From contig NW_019773592.1 of assembly GCF_001039355.2 (NCBI RefSeq), positions 638,330 to 702,329 on the forward strand: DNA of 64,000 bases. Direction: 5' to 3'. The translations under genes and the position numbers were made by a program. Shown here in pieces: positions 28,691 through 38,812 of this stretch. How positions within the stretch are numbered: position 1 is the first letter of the stretch; the number at the start of each line of letters is the position of its first letter. The notes under the pieces were generated by a model that was not told the DNA's origin, searched no databases, and saw only the letters and a program-made list of their open reading frames with translations. The stretch is from Lingula anatina (taxonomy: Eukaryota; Brachiopoda; Lingulata; Lingulida; Lingulidae).

Positions 28691-28920
28691 ATCAAGCCCA
28701 TAGCCAGCAGTTCTTTCTTGATATGAAATATGACCTACTCAATAGGTAGACAAAGATTTCATCAAATTTTCATGGTTTAAGCTCTGATTTTTCAGAAAAA
28801 GACTGCTCCCCCCCTCTTTTTTTTTTTTTCAATTGTTGGCTATGGGCCTGATGACTATTATTATTATTATTTATTCATTTATTTATTTTTTACTATTATT
28901 ATTATTCTATGTATCTCCAG
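25949..28920. other. Non-coding stretch upstream of the PAQR coding exon
   Basis: No gene recognised. It contains GT (26250-26281), GA (26297-26327) and ATT (28646-28690) microsatellites. An open frame at 27046-27327 (93 codons) has no recognisable motif. The last bases (up to CTATGTATCTCCAG at 28920) form the splice acceptor of the PAQR coding exon. Confidence 0.6.
28646..28690. repeat. Microsatellite (ATT)n
   Basis: About 15 ATT units, 230 bases upstream of the PAQR coding exon. A second, shorter ATT/TTATT-rich patch at 28855-28905 supplies the pyrimidine-rich part of its splice acceptor. Confidence 0.95.
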
Positions 28921-28932
28921 GGTATAACCAGC

Positions 28933-29934
28933 ATGTTCAGCCTCAGTGGACGTCTGTACCGAGTTGACCAGGTTCCGGGACAGTTTCGGGAACTCTTCAT
29001 CCTCAGTGGCTACCGTCACCCAAAGAGCTCCGCCAAACAGTGCATCCTCAGCGCCTTTGACGTAACCAACGAAACGCTCAACATATGGACCCACTTCCTG
29101 CCCGCGGTATATTTTGCCTGGTGGTTCGTGGAGTTGGCACAAGAACATGACTTTGTTAATGATCCGTACACGTGGCCTTTGCTCGTGTTCACGTTTTCTA
29201 GTATGGGTTATCTCTTGGCTAGCGCCATTGCACACACTTTTAACACAATGTCAAATAAAGCACGCCATATATTCTTTTTCCTGGATTATGCAGCCTTGAG
29301 TAATTACAGCCTCGGAGCCGCCATTGCGTTTCGGGCGTATTGTTTTCCTGAGGTGCTGCGTAACATGACATTTTACTCTGATTGGTACGTCAGGGCAGCC
29401 ATTTTTAACTCCGTTGGCTGCACTGTGTTATCATGCCAGTCGCGATTTATGGCTCCTGGAAAATTGCGTAAAGTGTGTCGTTTGGGGGCATTTGTGATTC
29501 CTTTCTCTTTTGATGTTGTGCCTCTGGTGTACAGGATGGTGTTTGCTGGCGATGAAATGCTCGTAGACAGGGCGTACATGTACCACACACGTCAGCTCTT
29601 CTTCGCCTTCCTCGCTGGTTTGCTGTATGCATCTCACATGCCAGAACGACTTCTCCCAGGAAAATTCGACTACGTTGGTCATAGCCATCAACTCTTCCAT
29701 ATTGCTGGGGTCCTCGGCAACTGCAGTCAGATGACCGCCATTTTGTACGACATGTTGGACAGAAAAGACATCTTGGTCAGGGAAGATCGCCTGTTGCCAT
29801 GGTCGTACACAGTGGTTACCATGGGAGTTGTTACCATGGTGAATCTGATAACAATATTTGTGTTTTCCACATACCTGACAAAGGATAGGCTAAAGTTGAT
29901 GTCAGATGACAAACCATGTAATAAATGCCACTGA
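28933..29934 (+). CDS. PAQR5: Membrane progestin receptor, PAQR5-like (mPR gamma), 333 aa, single coding exon
   Basis: Multi-pass membrane protein of the progestin and adipoQ receptor family. Vertebrate class II members (PAQR5-9) mediate rapid non-genomic steroid signalling at the cell surface. I chose the ATG at 28933, 12 bases after the acceptor AG at 28920, because MFSLSGRLYRVDQVP lines up with the vertebrate PAQR5 N-terminus; the earlier in-frame ATG at 28909 lies in the intron. Family motifs: NETLNIWTHFLP (46-57), SAIAH with His101, FLDY with Asp118, and LPGKFDYVGHSHQLFH (241-256). The putative metal site would be His101, Asp118, His252 and His256. About seven hydrophobic segments are visible (roughly 52-66, 82-103, 112-135, 152-168, 183-202, 219-234, 289-314). 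The length fits PAQR5 (about 330 aa). Upstream exons are non-coding or unknown. Class II membership is firm; the exact paralogue is inferred. Confidence 0.95.
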   Translation: MFSLSGRLYRVDQVPGQFRELFILSGYRHPKSSAKQCILSAFDVTNETLNIWTHFLPAVYFAWWFVELAQEHDFVNDPYTWPLLVFTFSSMGYLLASAIAHTFNTMSNKARHIFFFLDYAALSNYSLGAAIAFRAYCFPEVLRNMTFYSDWYVRAAIFNSVGCTVLSCQSRFMAPGKLRKVCRLGAFVIPFSFDVVPLVYRMVFAGDEMLVDRAYMYHTRQLFFAFLAGLLYASHMPERLLPGKFDYVGHSHQLFHIAGVLGNCSQMTAILYDMLDRKDILVREDRLLPWSYTVVTMGVVTMVNLITIFVFSTYLTKDRLKLMSDDKPCNKCH

Positions 29935-30373
29935 TCAGGGCCAGCTAAGTTGAGGAAGTGAAAGAGTTAGTGACTCAGCACATTGTGAGAATAGGAAAAA
30001 CTTTCAGTATTGCTGAATGGGATTTTCCTAACAGTCAGAGATGACAACAGTGAAAGGATCTGCATAAGAGTGACTACCCCTGCTTGAAACTTATGTATAT
30101 AATACAGACTGAATAGTAGAGGTTTGCTCTTCTATGAATAGTGCATGGGCTACCGTACACCCCTTCACCCTGTAGCGTTTTTCATAGAATAAGCTAATAC
30201 TGCATAGCTATATATTTATATGCCATGGACTGTAACTTCTGTATGGCAGCTAGTGTGTTAGATGAGTGTCGTGGCAAAGTGTTCGGGAAAGGAGTGAAAT
30301 TTTGGATATATGCCTTTTTTTCTACATGTAGCCATAAATATATCTTTGAGGATGATATAGTGAAAGAGGAGGC

Positions 30374-30405
<32 letters not shown>

Positions 30406-30576
30406 CAGGTATGAGAGTTAAATGAATGTCTGTGATCATGTTATGCATGCACTTGTGTTAGATATGACATTGTGTTGCATGTGACGTAATTGGGCATGCA
30501 GTTGTGTTAGTTGAGATGGCGAGTTCTCTGTGATTGCGTTACACCCATAATCATTTTAGGTGTGATATTGTATGTA

Positions 30577-30582
30577 AATAAA
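30577..30582 (+). terminator. Candidate polyadenylation signal of the PAQR gene
   Basis: AATAAA about 640 bases after the stop codon, followed within 40 bases by GT-rich sequence (TGTCTGAGATGTG), as expected for cleavage sites. Another AATAAA lies at 32584, so a longer 3' end is possible. A 31-base T run at about 30376-30406 lies in the presumed 3' untranslated region. Confidence 0.5.
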
Positions 30583-30599
30583 GTATGTTAGATTTGTCT

Positions 30600-32653
30600 G
30601 AGATGTGCCACTGGGTGCCATTGTTTGGTAAACCCTGGGGTTTTGTTCCAGCTGTAGGTAGATAATCTTGTTTTCCTACATACCCCTGTGACCTGATGAT
30701 CTAGAATGGATTAGTACTAGTATACAATTTTTGTACTGGAATACAGGGTAGTGTGTTAGGGGTGTATGTTGAAATTGGCTGTGCCTTATGCTTCTTAGGA
30801 ACGGTAGCAACAATCATAGTGTGTAAAAAACATGCCAGTTGTAAACACTCATGTGAATTTTATATTGAAGTTTACCAAAACCATTCATATTACTTTTGAG
30901 AGATGCCTTAATGGGTGCAAAACACTCAAAACCTCATTTGCTCAGCAACAGTCTTCAGCAATTTGTCTTCTTGATCAAGGCAGTTGTGAGATACCTTTAT
31001 ATACATTTATATTTGCACACAGTTACCTTATATTGCGTAGTCATATTCCTGGTCATTTTGAAGAGAGTTTTAATTCTCAATATGTAAAAAAAAACAGTTC
31101 CGTAGTTTCGTAATCCTGTATTTTGCTAGGTGGTAGGATTGTAAAATCATGATTTATTGGAGGTTATTTCTCCATTTAACCAAAAACAAAACCTTATATT
31201 GGCTGATTGGCTGTAGGCCTTTTGCAGTTAGATGCTGCCATGCTGATGTCTTTTGTTTACTGAAGAACTTGCTGTCTAGTAGATAAAAAAAGTGCTGAAG
31301 AACAAGCTCTTCAGTAAGCAAAGGAAATCAACAGGGTTATATCTAGCTGCAAGAGTCCTATAGGTCCTCACCAATGGTAATGGGAGACAATTAAAAAGGG
31401 TTAAAACACTAAACTGTATTGATGTGCCTGAGGGAGAAAGGTGTGCTGTTTATCTGTGATTTTTATAAAGAAAGGAATCTTATTTTTACAGTGAAGAACG
31501 TTGTACATATACATATAGTTTGCTGTTACTGTTTGCAGTATATTATGACACCCAGTGAAAGAGAGTTAATACTTAATGTAATAGCCATTGTTATATGCTG
31601 TAATTGGGGACTATTTCTCATCTAGAGGCTGTAATCTTTTTTTTAATTCATGATTTTTTTTTTTTTTTTTTTTTTTTTTGTATGAATGATTAATTTGAAA
31701 ATCTCTATGTATTGGCAACAGCGCAAGTTTGGATGTAAAGCCAAAATGTAATATGTGCTTGCATTGCTTTTCTGTACAAGTATGTATTTATGTCTTTCCA
31801 AGATTTGTTATGATTTGTATGTAAGTTTGTTATATGTAGAAGTAGAAGCAATATAAGACTTAGACTGTAGACATGTTATCTCAAAACACAGAAATATTAT
31901 TGGCGTTTGCACAGGGATGTCCTAAGATACAGTGTATCATACCATCTACACGTACATACATTAATACATTAATACCTAACAGAGTTGGTTTTTCAGATAG
32001 TTGAGATATATTTCAAACATTTTTGTATGGCATATACACATGTATCTATCAGATCAATGGAATTTTTAATTTTGATAGCAGATTTATTTATGCCTTGTTC
32101 TCTGTTGTACATGTATTTTGCTTTCAACCATCGTGCCTGTAGGTTGGGATATATGTTAGCGTTTGTTTGTCTGTTTAGAAGGCTTAGAAACAGTTCAGTG
32201 ATCACAATGCAATGTAAATTAATTTATAACAAGCGGTAGATCGCGTGTCGCTTTTTAAAGACAAAATCAGAATGGTGGCGGCAAATGCGTTACTTCAAAA
32301 TCCACTTATACTTGAACATAAAGGTTGCATGTTGCGCTCAATATTAATTGATAATCAGTAGCCTATAGCATCAAAGCACTTCGTCTCAAAGATCTGGAGG
32401 AGAAAAGTGAGAACATCTTGCAGTTTTGTTTACACTAGTTATTATCGAATTAATTACTTTTTCAACTATTAGTTACGTGGTATGCTCTAAGGACCAATGT
32501 ATAAACATATTTTCCTTTCGCAGTAATCCCTGTTATATAAAGTTATGGCCCGATATCTTTGTGCTAAAGTGAATAGTTGATTGAATAAAACGTTAATTTT
32601 AATACAATTCCTTGTATTGATTGTGTTATAATTGTACGACCATAGGAAGCGCC
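30600..32653. other. 3' flank of the PAQR gene, no gene recognised
   Basis: AT-rich DNA with a poly(T) run at about 31657-31679. It may be an extended 3' untranslated region, since AATAAA recurs at 32584. No coding signal stands out. Confidence 0.5.
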
Positions 32654-32800
32654 GGTGTAACGTGACAGAGAGTCGCCCATAATAGAGTCTGCTCCCCTAT
32701 CATTTGTACAGGTAAGCCTCGCCCTAGAGATTGACCCACTTAGGTCAGGCTAACCCTAACCATTATAACTAAATGGAAGGCATGCTTTGTGTCACACGGA
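32654..32800. mobile_element. MITE, family D
   Basis: GGTGTAACGTGACAGAGAG at the left and TTTGTGTCACACGG at the right are imperfect inverted ends. The inside has TCTGCTCCCCTATCATTTGT, ACAGGTAAGCCTCG and TAACCCTAACC. It is related to 33091-33262, 33844-34006 and 61391-61562. Confidence 0.65.
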
Positions 32801-33090
32801 CCCTCAGTTTCGTTACACCGCGGACCACGGCTTTACCTTCTAACTGCTGAACGGAGGAATGGCGCTCCCCCCCCCCCCCCGTTTCTGATAGAGCGGCCTG
32901 CACCAGCGTTCTACAGACCCATTGGTTTTAAATTGGCAAAGAAACGTTATCAATTCCATTGAAACAGTTGAAATGTTAGTTGCTGTTCCCTTCATTCGAA
33001 TAGTCCGTTTGTGACTTGAGTCGTATATATGATTTTGACGACTTGTGTGACGTGAACTCAGAAATCTGGTCGGAAGATAACGCGTTTCCA

Positions 33091-33262
33091 GGTGTGACAG
33101 CAATGACAGTCCGCTAGGAACCGTAGTCCGTTCCCCAATACTTTGTACAGGTGACATTCGTCTCATATGCTGACCCTAATACTTTAACTAACCCTAACTT
33201 GTACTAATTATATGGGAGCCCGGACTTCCATTCCTAGAACTACCATATATTCCTGTCACAGG
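33091..33262. mobile_element. MITE, family D
   Basis: Starts GGTGTGACAGCAATGACAGT and ends ATTCCTGTCACAGG, which are inverted ends. The interior has CCGCTAGGAACCGTAGTCCG, CCCCAATACTTTGTACAGGT, CTAACCCTAAC and ATATGGGAGCCCGGACTTCC. It is intergenic. Confidence 0.8.
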
Positions 33263-33843
33263 AAAATTACTTTCACCAAATGTGACTACCTCTCTTATTT
33301 TATGTAGAGTAAGAAGAAACAAAACCTTTTATGTTTTTGGAATAGCTTTACGTGAATTATCAAAGTCCTCCTAACCTTTTTGGTCATATCTAAAAACTCG
33401 CTAATCAGGTAAAGTTTCCGGTGACAGACAGAACATTTCATGTCTTCATTAATTCAAACACGTCATGGCGCAAATGAAGATGTAATTGGACTCTGGTTTC
33501 CGAGCGAAAATCTATATCACTAATTTTCCGCACAGGGGAACTGTGAATTTGCACAATCATTTGTTATTTTGAAATGCTAAACGAGTTTAATGCCCTTGGG
33601 GAAGAAAAGGGAAGAAATGCGTTCTCGTGATTTGATAGTTCCAGGGTTATTGGGTGTAATGATTGAGCAGTCATTCAAGCTGTGATGATTCTTTCGGTGG
33701 TGATTATAACAGAAGTGGGCCACTTTTGTTCTTTCTTTGTGGTTTGCATTAGAATCCAAAACAAAAGCGCGTTTATTATGACCTAAAGTTCTGTATGACC
33801 AGAATGCAACCAAATGGTTGTCATAGGCTGGTGGTCACAAAGC

Positions 33844-34006
33844 CGGTATGACAGGAATAGTAGGCCGCTAGGGACCGCTGTCAGTCCCCTATTCTTTGTA
33901 CAACCCACATACATATATCAACCCCATTACTCCGACAAATTCTAACCTGTGCAAATCATATGGGGCCCCCGACTTCCATTCCTGGGACTACGATTCCTGT
34001 CACACC
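33844..34006. mobile_element. MITE, family D
   Basis: GGTATGACAGGAATAGTAGG at the left and ACGATTCCTGTCACACC at the right. The interior has CCGCTAGGGACCGCTGTCAG, CCCCTATTCTTTGTACA and ATATGGGGCCCCCGACTTCC. Same orientation as 33091-33262; 61391-61562 is inverted relative to it. Confidence 0.8.
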
Positions 34007-34010
34007 AAAA

Positions 34011-34399
34011 CTAAACCAAGCAGTTGTTATATTAATGTTGTCTGGGAGAAAAATAAACACGAGCAACGCTTGCTGCCTACGACTTTGATTGTGTTAGTTG
34101 CGCAGACACTTATTGCATCTCAACTCCCGTATTTCTGATGCAAAACTATTTTAAAAAACAGTCAGCACTGCGCTAGACATTTGACCAGGGTAGAATACTT
34201 CAAGTTCCAAAAAAATGTAAATATCCCATATCAACTAAACTAATTATTAATTTTCAAATTTATCGAAACATTGCTTCTTTGTAAAAAAATATGTTATCTC
34301 GTTTTTTGTGTGTTAATGTTAAATATACTATAGTGTATAACTGGCATTCATGTAAGCCATTCTTTCCTATTTTTCTTTCCTTTAATATTTTTTCTTTCC

Positions 34400-34444
<45 letters not shown>

Positions 34445-36017
34445 TGGAGGTGGGTGCGGGTAGCTAAATATTATTCTTACATGCAGTTTGCAGTCAAGGG
34501 CCTATAGGGCCTACTAGAACGTGGCCTTTCCGACTTGTCTGCCAAATTTAAGTTTGCGATCTTTGTGAACAAGACCAGTATGTAGTGCACTGGAGAAAAC
34601 CACAACTCTTTGTCGGTAATTCGGTTGTAGTTTATTAAAAGTCCATGACTCAAGGTACATAGCGGTAAAAGCTCGTGTGTGTTTGTTGGTACATATTTAG
34701 CCCATGACATATGTTCCCTGCTTGACGTAATTCACTCTGCATTGGCATATATCTCGAACTGCATCACACACGTATTTTTTTCAATTATACATATAAATTT
34801 ATGAACCTACAGATATTACATTTGCTGTAATTGCTCACGGTGATCCGAATTTTACAGACGGTATATTGATTTCAAGACTTAAAAAACCCTTTAAATAAAT
34901 GACACGATTAGAGTGTATTTTTGTTAACTTATGATGTCAGTTCAATGGAACGAAAAACAACCAAATAATCTTAGACTAACATAAAAAGACAGTTTCATGT
35001 GCTGTGTATATACAGCCCACTACTTATACTACCGACCGATTTACGGGAAAATATACCGAAAAAAAAACTTCAAAATCTGTCTGTTTAATATAACGTATGG
35101 AAGCCTATCTTGTGTGTGGAATGTTTAGAAGACACTGAAACACTTGGACCTGCTTTAAATTACTACGTGTTCGTATTAGATAAGTGATTTTAATTAGTTC
35201 TAACTGCTCTCAGAATTAAAGTGGCGTCACTTATAATTTAAGCAGCGACACTTGAAACCAATGAGGATCTTTTTGCCCACAGAAAAATTACATGTAAGTG
35301 TCATTTCCACACAAAATTCTATTGTACGATGCAAGTGTCATATGATGCCGTATTCTTGACAAAAACACTCGTAACGTAGACTTAGTGATATGACGTCAAG
35401 CAACCAGAAAACCAGGAACAGTGTTGAGTAACCATCTATTTATGACGTCATGAAAGCAAGCATGTTCTGTTATCTCCAAAATGTTGACACTCGGAATGTA
35501 TGTTCAGTTACTGCTTCAGGATATTTTCTCACATGATACTGCATGCGTGGGTTGGTATCTGATAAAGCATAAACAACTTCTAGCCGACATCATCAATTAA
35601 CGTTCTCGTATGCCACATTGACATTCCCGCCCTTAAAGATAAAAAGAAATTGAAAGTAAGTTTTGTTTTATGGGATTATGCAGTGCTCCGACATATTAAA
35701 ATAAAAAAAAAAAATAGGCATGGCATAAGGGACACGTGAACGAATGGTAACACTTGTATTGTATTTGCATTTATACAACTTGCTTAAAACTTAAGAAAAA
35801 ATGTCACAACAAATTGTACTTACATAAATCTTTAAGCTTTGTCTTTATAATAACTTATCCTTTACATTTAATACAATCGTTGTTATTTTAAAATAGAACA
35901 CAGAGATCAATTTACTCTGACGTTAGTTCTGACGTCAAACAAGATTCCAAAGGCCGTGACGTCACGTCCATGTGTACTGTGTTTGAACATACGGACACAC
36001 ATAAAATCAACAAGACC
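34011..36017. other. Intergenic stretch, no gene recognised
   Basis: AT-rich, with an ATT microsatellite at 34400-34443. The final coding exon of the SLC6 transporter downstream (minus strand) could lie here or further left, but I could not identify it. Confidence 0.5.
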
Positions 36018-37002
36018 ATCACTGAGAATAAAATCGGAGTCCAAGTGACTCCAAACTTGAGTCCAGCAGTGGTGTCTAAAATAAGAAATAAGAAATGCCA
36101 TCCCAGACCCCACAGGAAGGTCACAATACTATTGACTCCATTCACACATCCCTTGATTCATCTCTACAAGAGTCACCATGACCCCATATTGAGGAAATTT
36201 TGACTCCTTGGCACATCATGAACAAAACAACAACAACAGTGCCAAGGGGAGAGACAGCAAGTATCGTTCATTCCAGACTGTTGTGTTCTCAGATGGGCTC
36301 GAACCCACGTCCTCCCGCTCCACAGAGGGACACCCTTACCACTAGGCCATACGATCACATACAGTGTTGTAAGAGCAATAACAAACAGTTTGTAAATCTG
36401 GTAATAAACAGCATGACATATATATCTACCACAAATATACAAATGAGTGAGCATACTTCTCCACTGACATCCATTGGTAGGTCAAACCTACAACCTGAAA
36501 AACAAACCCTGATGGCCTGTATACCAACATATCACATAAAGGGTGCGGCAACTGAAAGCCCGGGCCAGTAATAATTAAGTGCACGAGTTCTGCATGCAGA
36601 ATCACTCAGAAAACAACTTGTTCATGCATAAAACCAACTATGGCCAATAAAGTAATGTTATACTGACAAAGGATGATGAAAATTGTTCTCTCCACGCCGT
36701 CTGCTCACTGCAGGCACTCACTGCTATCACAAGTAATGAAACGAAGCTTACTGTCCAGCGAGCGAAAAGAGTCGGTGAAAAGGGTTAGCCAGACACTGGC
36801 CCCGATATTTTGACTCCGATTTTAGAGTCAGGTTGACTGAGTCCATGAGAGACAGGGGGTGATTGACTCTGATAAGAGAGTCTAAAGCTCTGGTAGTGGG
36901 GTAATTTGACCCTTATATAGGAGTCAAATTAACTCCATGAGGGTCAAGGGGTGCTGGACTCTGACCAGAGAGTCAAATGACTCCAATTTTATTCTCAGTG
37001 AT
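36018..37002. mobile_element. Foldback-type element rich in GAGTC, about 985 bp
   Basis: The left end ATCACTGAGAATAAAATCGG (from 36018) is mirrored by the right end CCAATTTTATTCTCAGTGAT (to 37002). Both terminal 150-200 bases carry many GAGTC/GACTC motifs (GGAGTCCAAGTGACTCC, TTGACTCCGATTTTAGAGTC, AGAGAGTCAAATGACTCC), so each arm can fold on itself. The middle contains a tRNA-derived SINE. No transposase frame is seen. The right end lies 74 bases below the last recognised SLC6 coding exon. Confidence 0.6.
36205..36368 (-). mobile_element. tRNA-derived SINE
   Basis: On the minus strand an RNA polymerase III A box TGGCCTAGTGG (36349-36339) and B box GGTTCGAGCCC (around 36305-36295) are separated as in a tRNA. 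The downstream body runs through TCTGGAATGAACGATA and TTGGCACTGTTGTTG. The acceptor-stem halves do not pair well, so it is a SINE head rather than a working tRNA gene. It lies within the GAGTC-rich element. Confidence 0.7.
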
Positions 37003-37076
37003 GTTTTCTTTAGAAATCTTGTATGATAATCACCCCCATCCCCAATGCCACGGCGACACAAGAGGATAACACTTAC

Positions 37077-38767
37077 AAATGTTTCTTTTCCGTTGCGCGT
37101 TGTCAAGTACATCTCCTCGTGGTAAGGATCCACCACGAAGGCCGGATCGTACGTCACTAGCCGACGATGCTTCACGAGAGAAGGACCCCAATCCCGCTGA
37201 GGACGAATGAAAGTCTTGTCCTGCAGAAAATTTAAAAAACAGGTTGCGCATTTAAATTAATTGAGGGCAATGCAAGGGAAAAACAGGGGCTAAGGAAAAT
37301 TTTCCTGTGAAGTAGCAATTTCAGACAGTAGCGCTTTAAAATTATCAGCATAGTAGGTTTAGCATTTTCTTTTGCTTAAAGCAGATAGGTGATAACTTTT
37401 AAATGGTGATAACTTTTAAACCGCACCAAATGGCACCGTTTGCCCTCTAAAATACCAAAAAAAATTTGGGGCCTTTCAGCGGGCTCCGAACCCCACGCCA
37501 GGAAGGGAGTGGAGGGAGCGAGATTTGGCTTCGCATCCGAGTCCTGTTGCCCCCCCCCTTCAAATTTGCCTGGATCCGCCCCTGAATAATCATACCGTAT
37601 TGAAAAAAATATAAAAATACATACCTGTGGTCTCACAATAAGGCAGTAGATTCCGTATAGAACCGGATATATGATGATTGGTCCGACAATTGCAAACCGG
37701 ACCAGCCATTGTAAAACTTCACCGAAGTAACTAGGGTTTGGTTTGTACAAAATCCACGAAACCACGGTCACCACCTAAGACAAAAACAAAAATGGTCATG
37801 ATATCTCTTTACAGTTAAACTTTGGAGAGAACGTTGGAAAAAGGGATGCTTATCACGACCTAAAAAAACAAAAACAAAAATGGTCATGATATCCTTTTAC
37901 AGTTAAACTTTGAAGACAACGTTGGGAAAAGGGATCATTAAATCGAACTCATTTATCTTTTTATCAAATCATTTTAAATCTATAAGAGAGCATGTTATTT
38001 TATGTTCTCTAATTATTGTTCTTCACTCTTTAGGAAAAAAGTTAAACACACATCAAGAAGACTAAGATTTATCTGCACGTCAAAAGCGGATGCCATTTGC
38101 TGCAGGAGGGATCTATTATTACGATCACACTGATATATGAACGAAGCTTACTCCAAGCAGTCCAGGTGATATGATCATCCAGCAGAGTGTCCACCAGGGG
38201 GCAGTTATTTTCAAGAGAAGACTGTCTACCAGCATAACTTTCATGTCCTGGATGGCACGCAAAACTGGAGAAGGTAGCATACATAAAAGTAGACTAAAGT
38301 TACGAACTTTTTATTTACAAACTATATTTTCATTATAAATTGTATTTATCTGTCTTGAACTGGTATGGCATGTGTATAGTCACATAAATTATTCTTACCC
38401 ACACGGGCTATTGAACGTACAGACAGTGGCGGATTTAGAGGGGGGGGGGGGGTCAGGGGGGGGCAACCCCCTCCCCCTTCCATTTCTGGTCCTCTCTTGA
38501 AATTAGAAGTTTGACTAGCTGAGTCATACTTCTAAACCGTACCAAATGGCACTGTTCGCCCTCTAAAATACCCCAAAAATTCGGGGGCCTTTATCGGCCC
38601 CCAAACCTCATGCCAAGTGTGTGTGTGTGGGGGGCGGCTTCGCATCCGCAGACCCGCCTTCAAATAATCCTGGATCCGCCCATGTACAAAGAAGCTAGAA
38701 TGAGCACGTACTTCTTAACATAAAGCAAATACATAAGGGTTTCTTCCAGTAAACGTATATACATATG

Positions 38768-38812
<45 letters not shown>

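Noticed and set aside
36173-36454. Real tRNA gene in the 36.3-kb region
   Set aside because: A and B boxes are present but the acceptor stem does not pair and a non-tRNA body follows, so I call it a SINE.
36924-37175. Read-through C-terminus of the transporter ending MELI
   Set aside because: A good donor GTAAGT follows position 37077 and the extension runs into a mobile element, so it is probably intron sequence, though not excluded.
38101-38240. Acceptor directly before GACATGAAAG in the transporter exon
   Set aside because: It would give a stop in phase. The acceptor 19 bases upstream (CTTCTCCAG, exon end at 38264) restores the reading frame [12 protein letters not shown].
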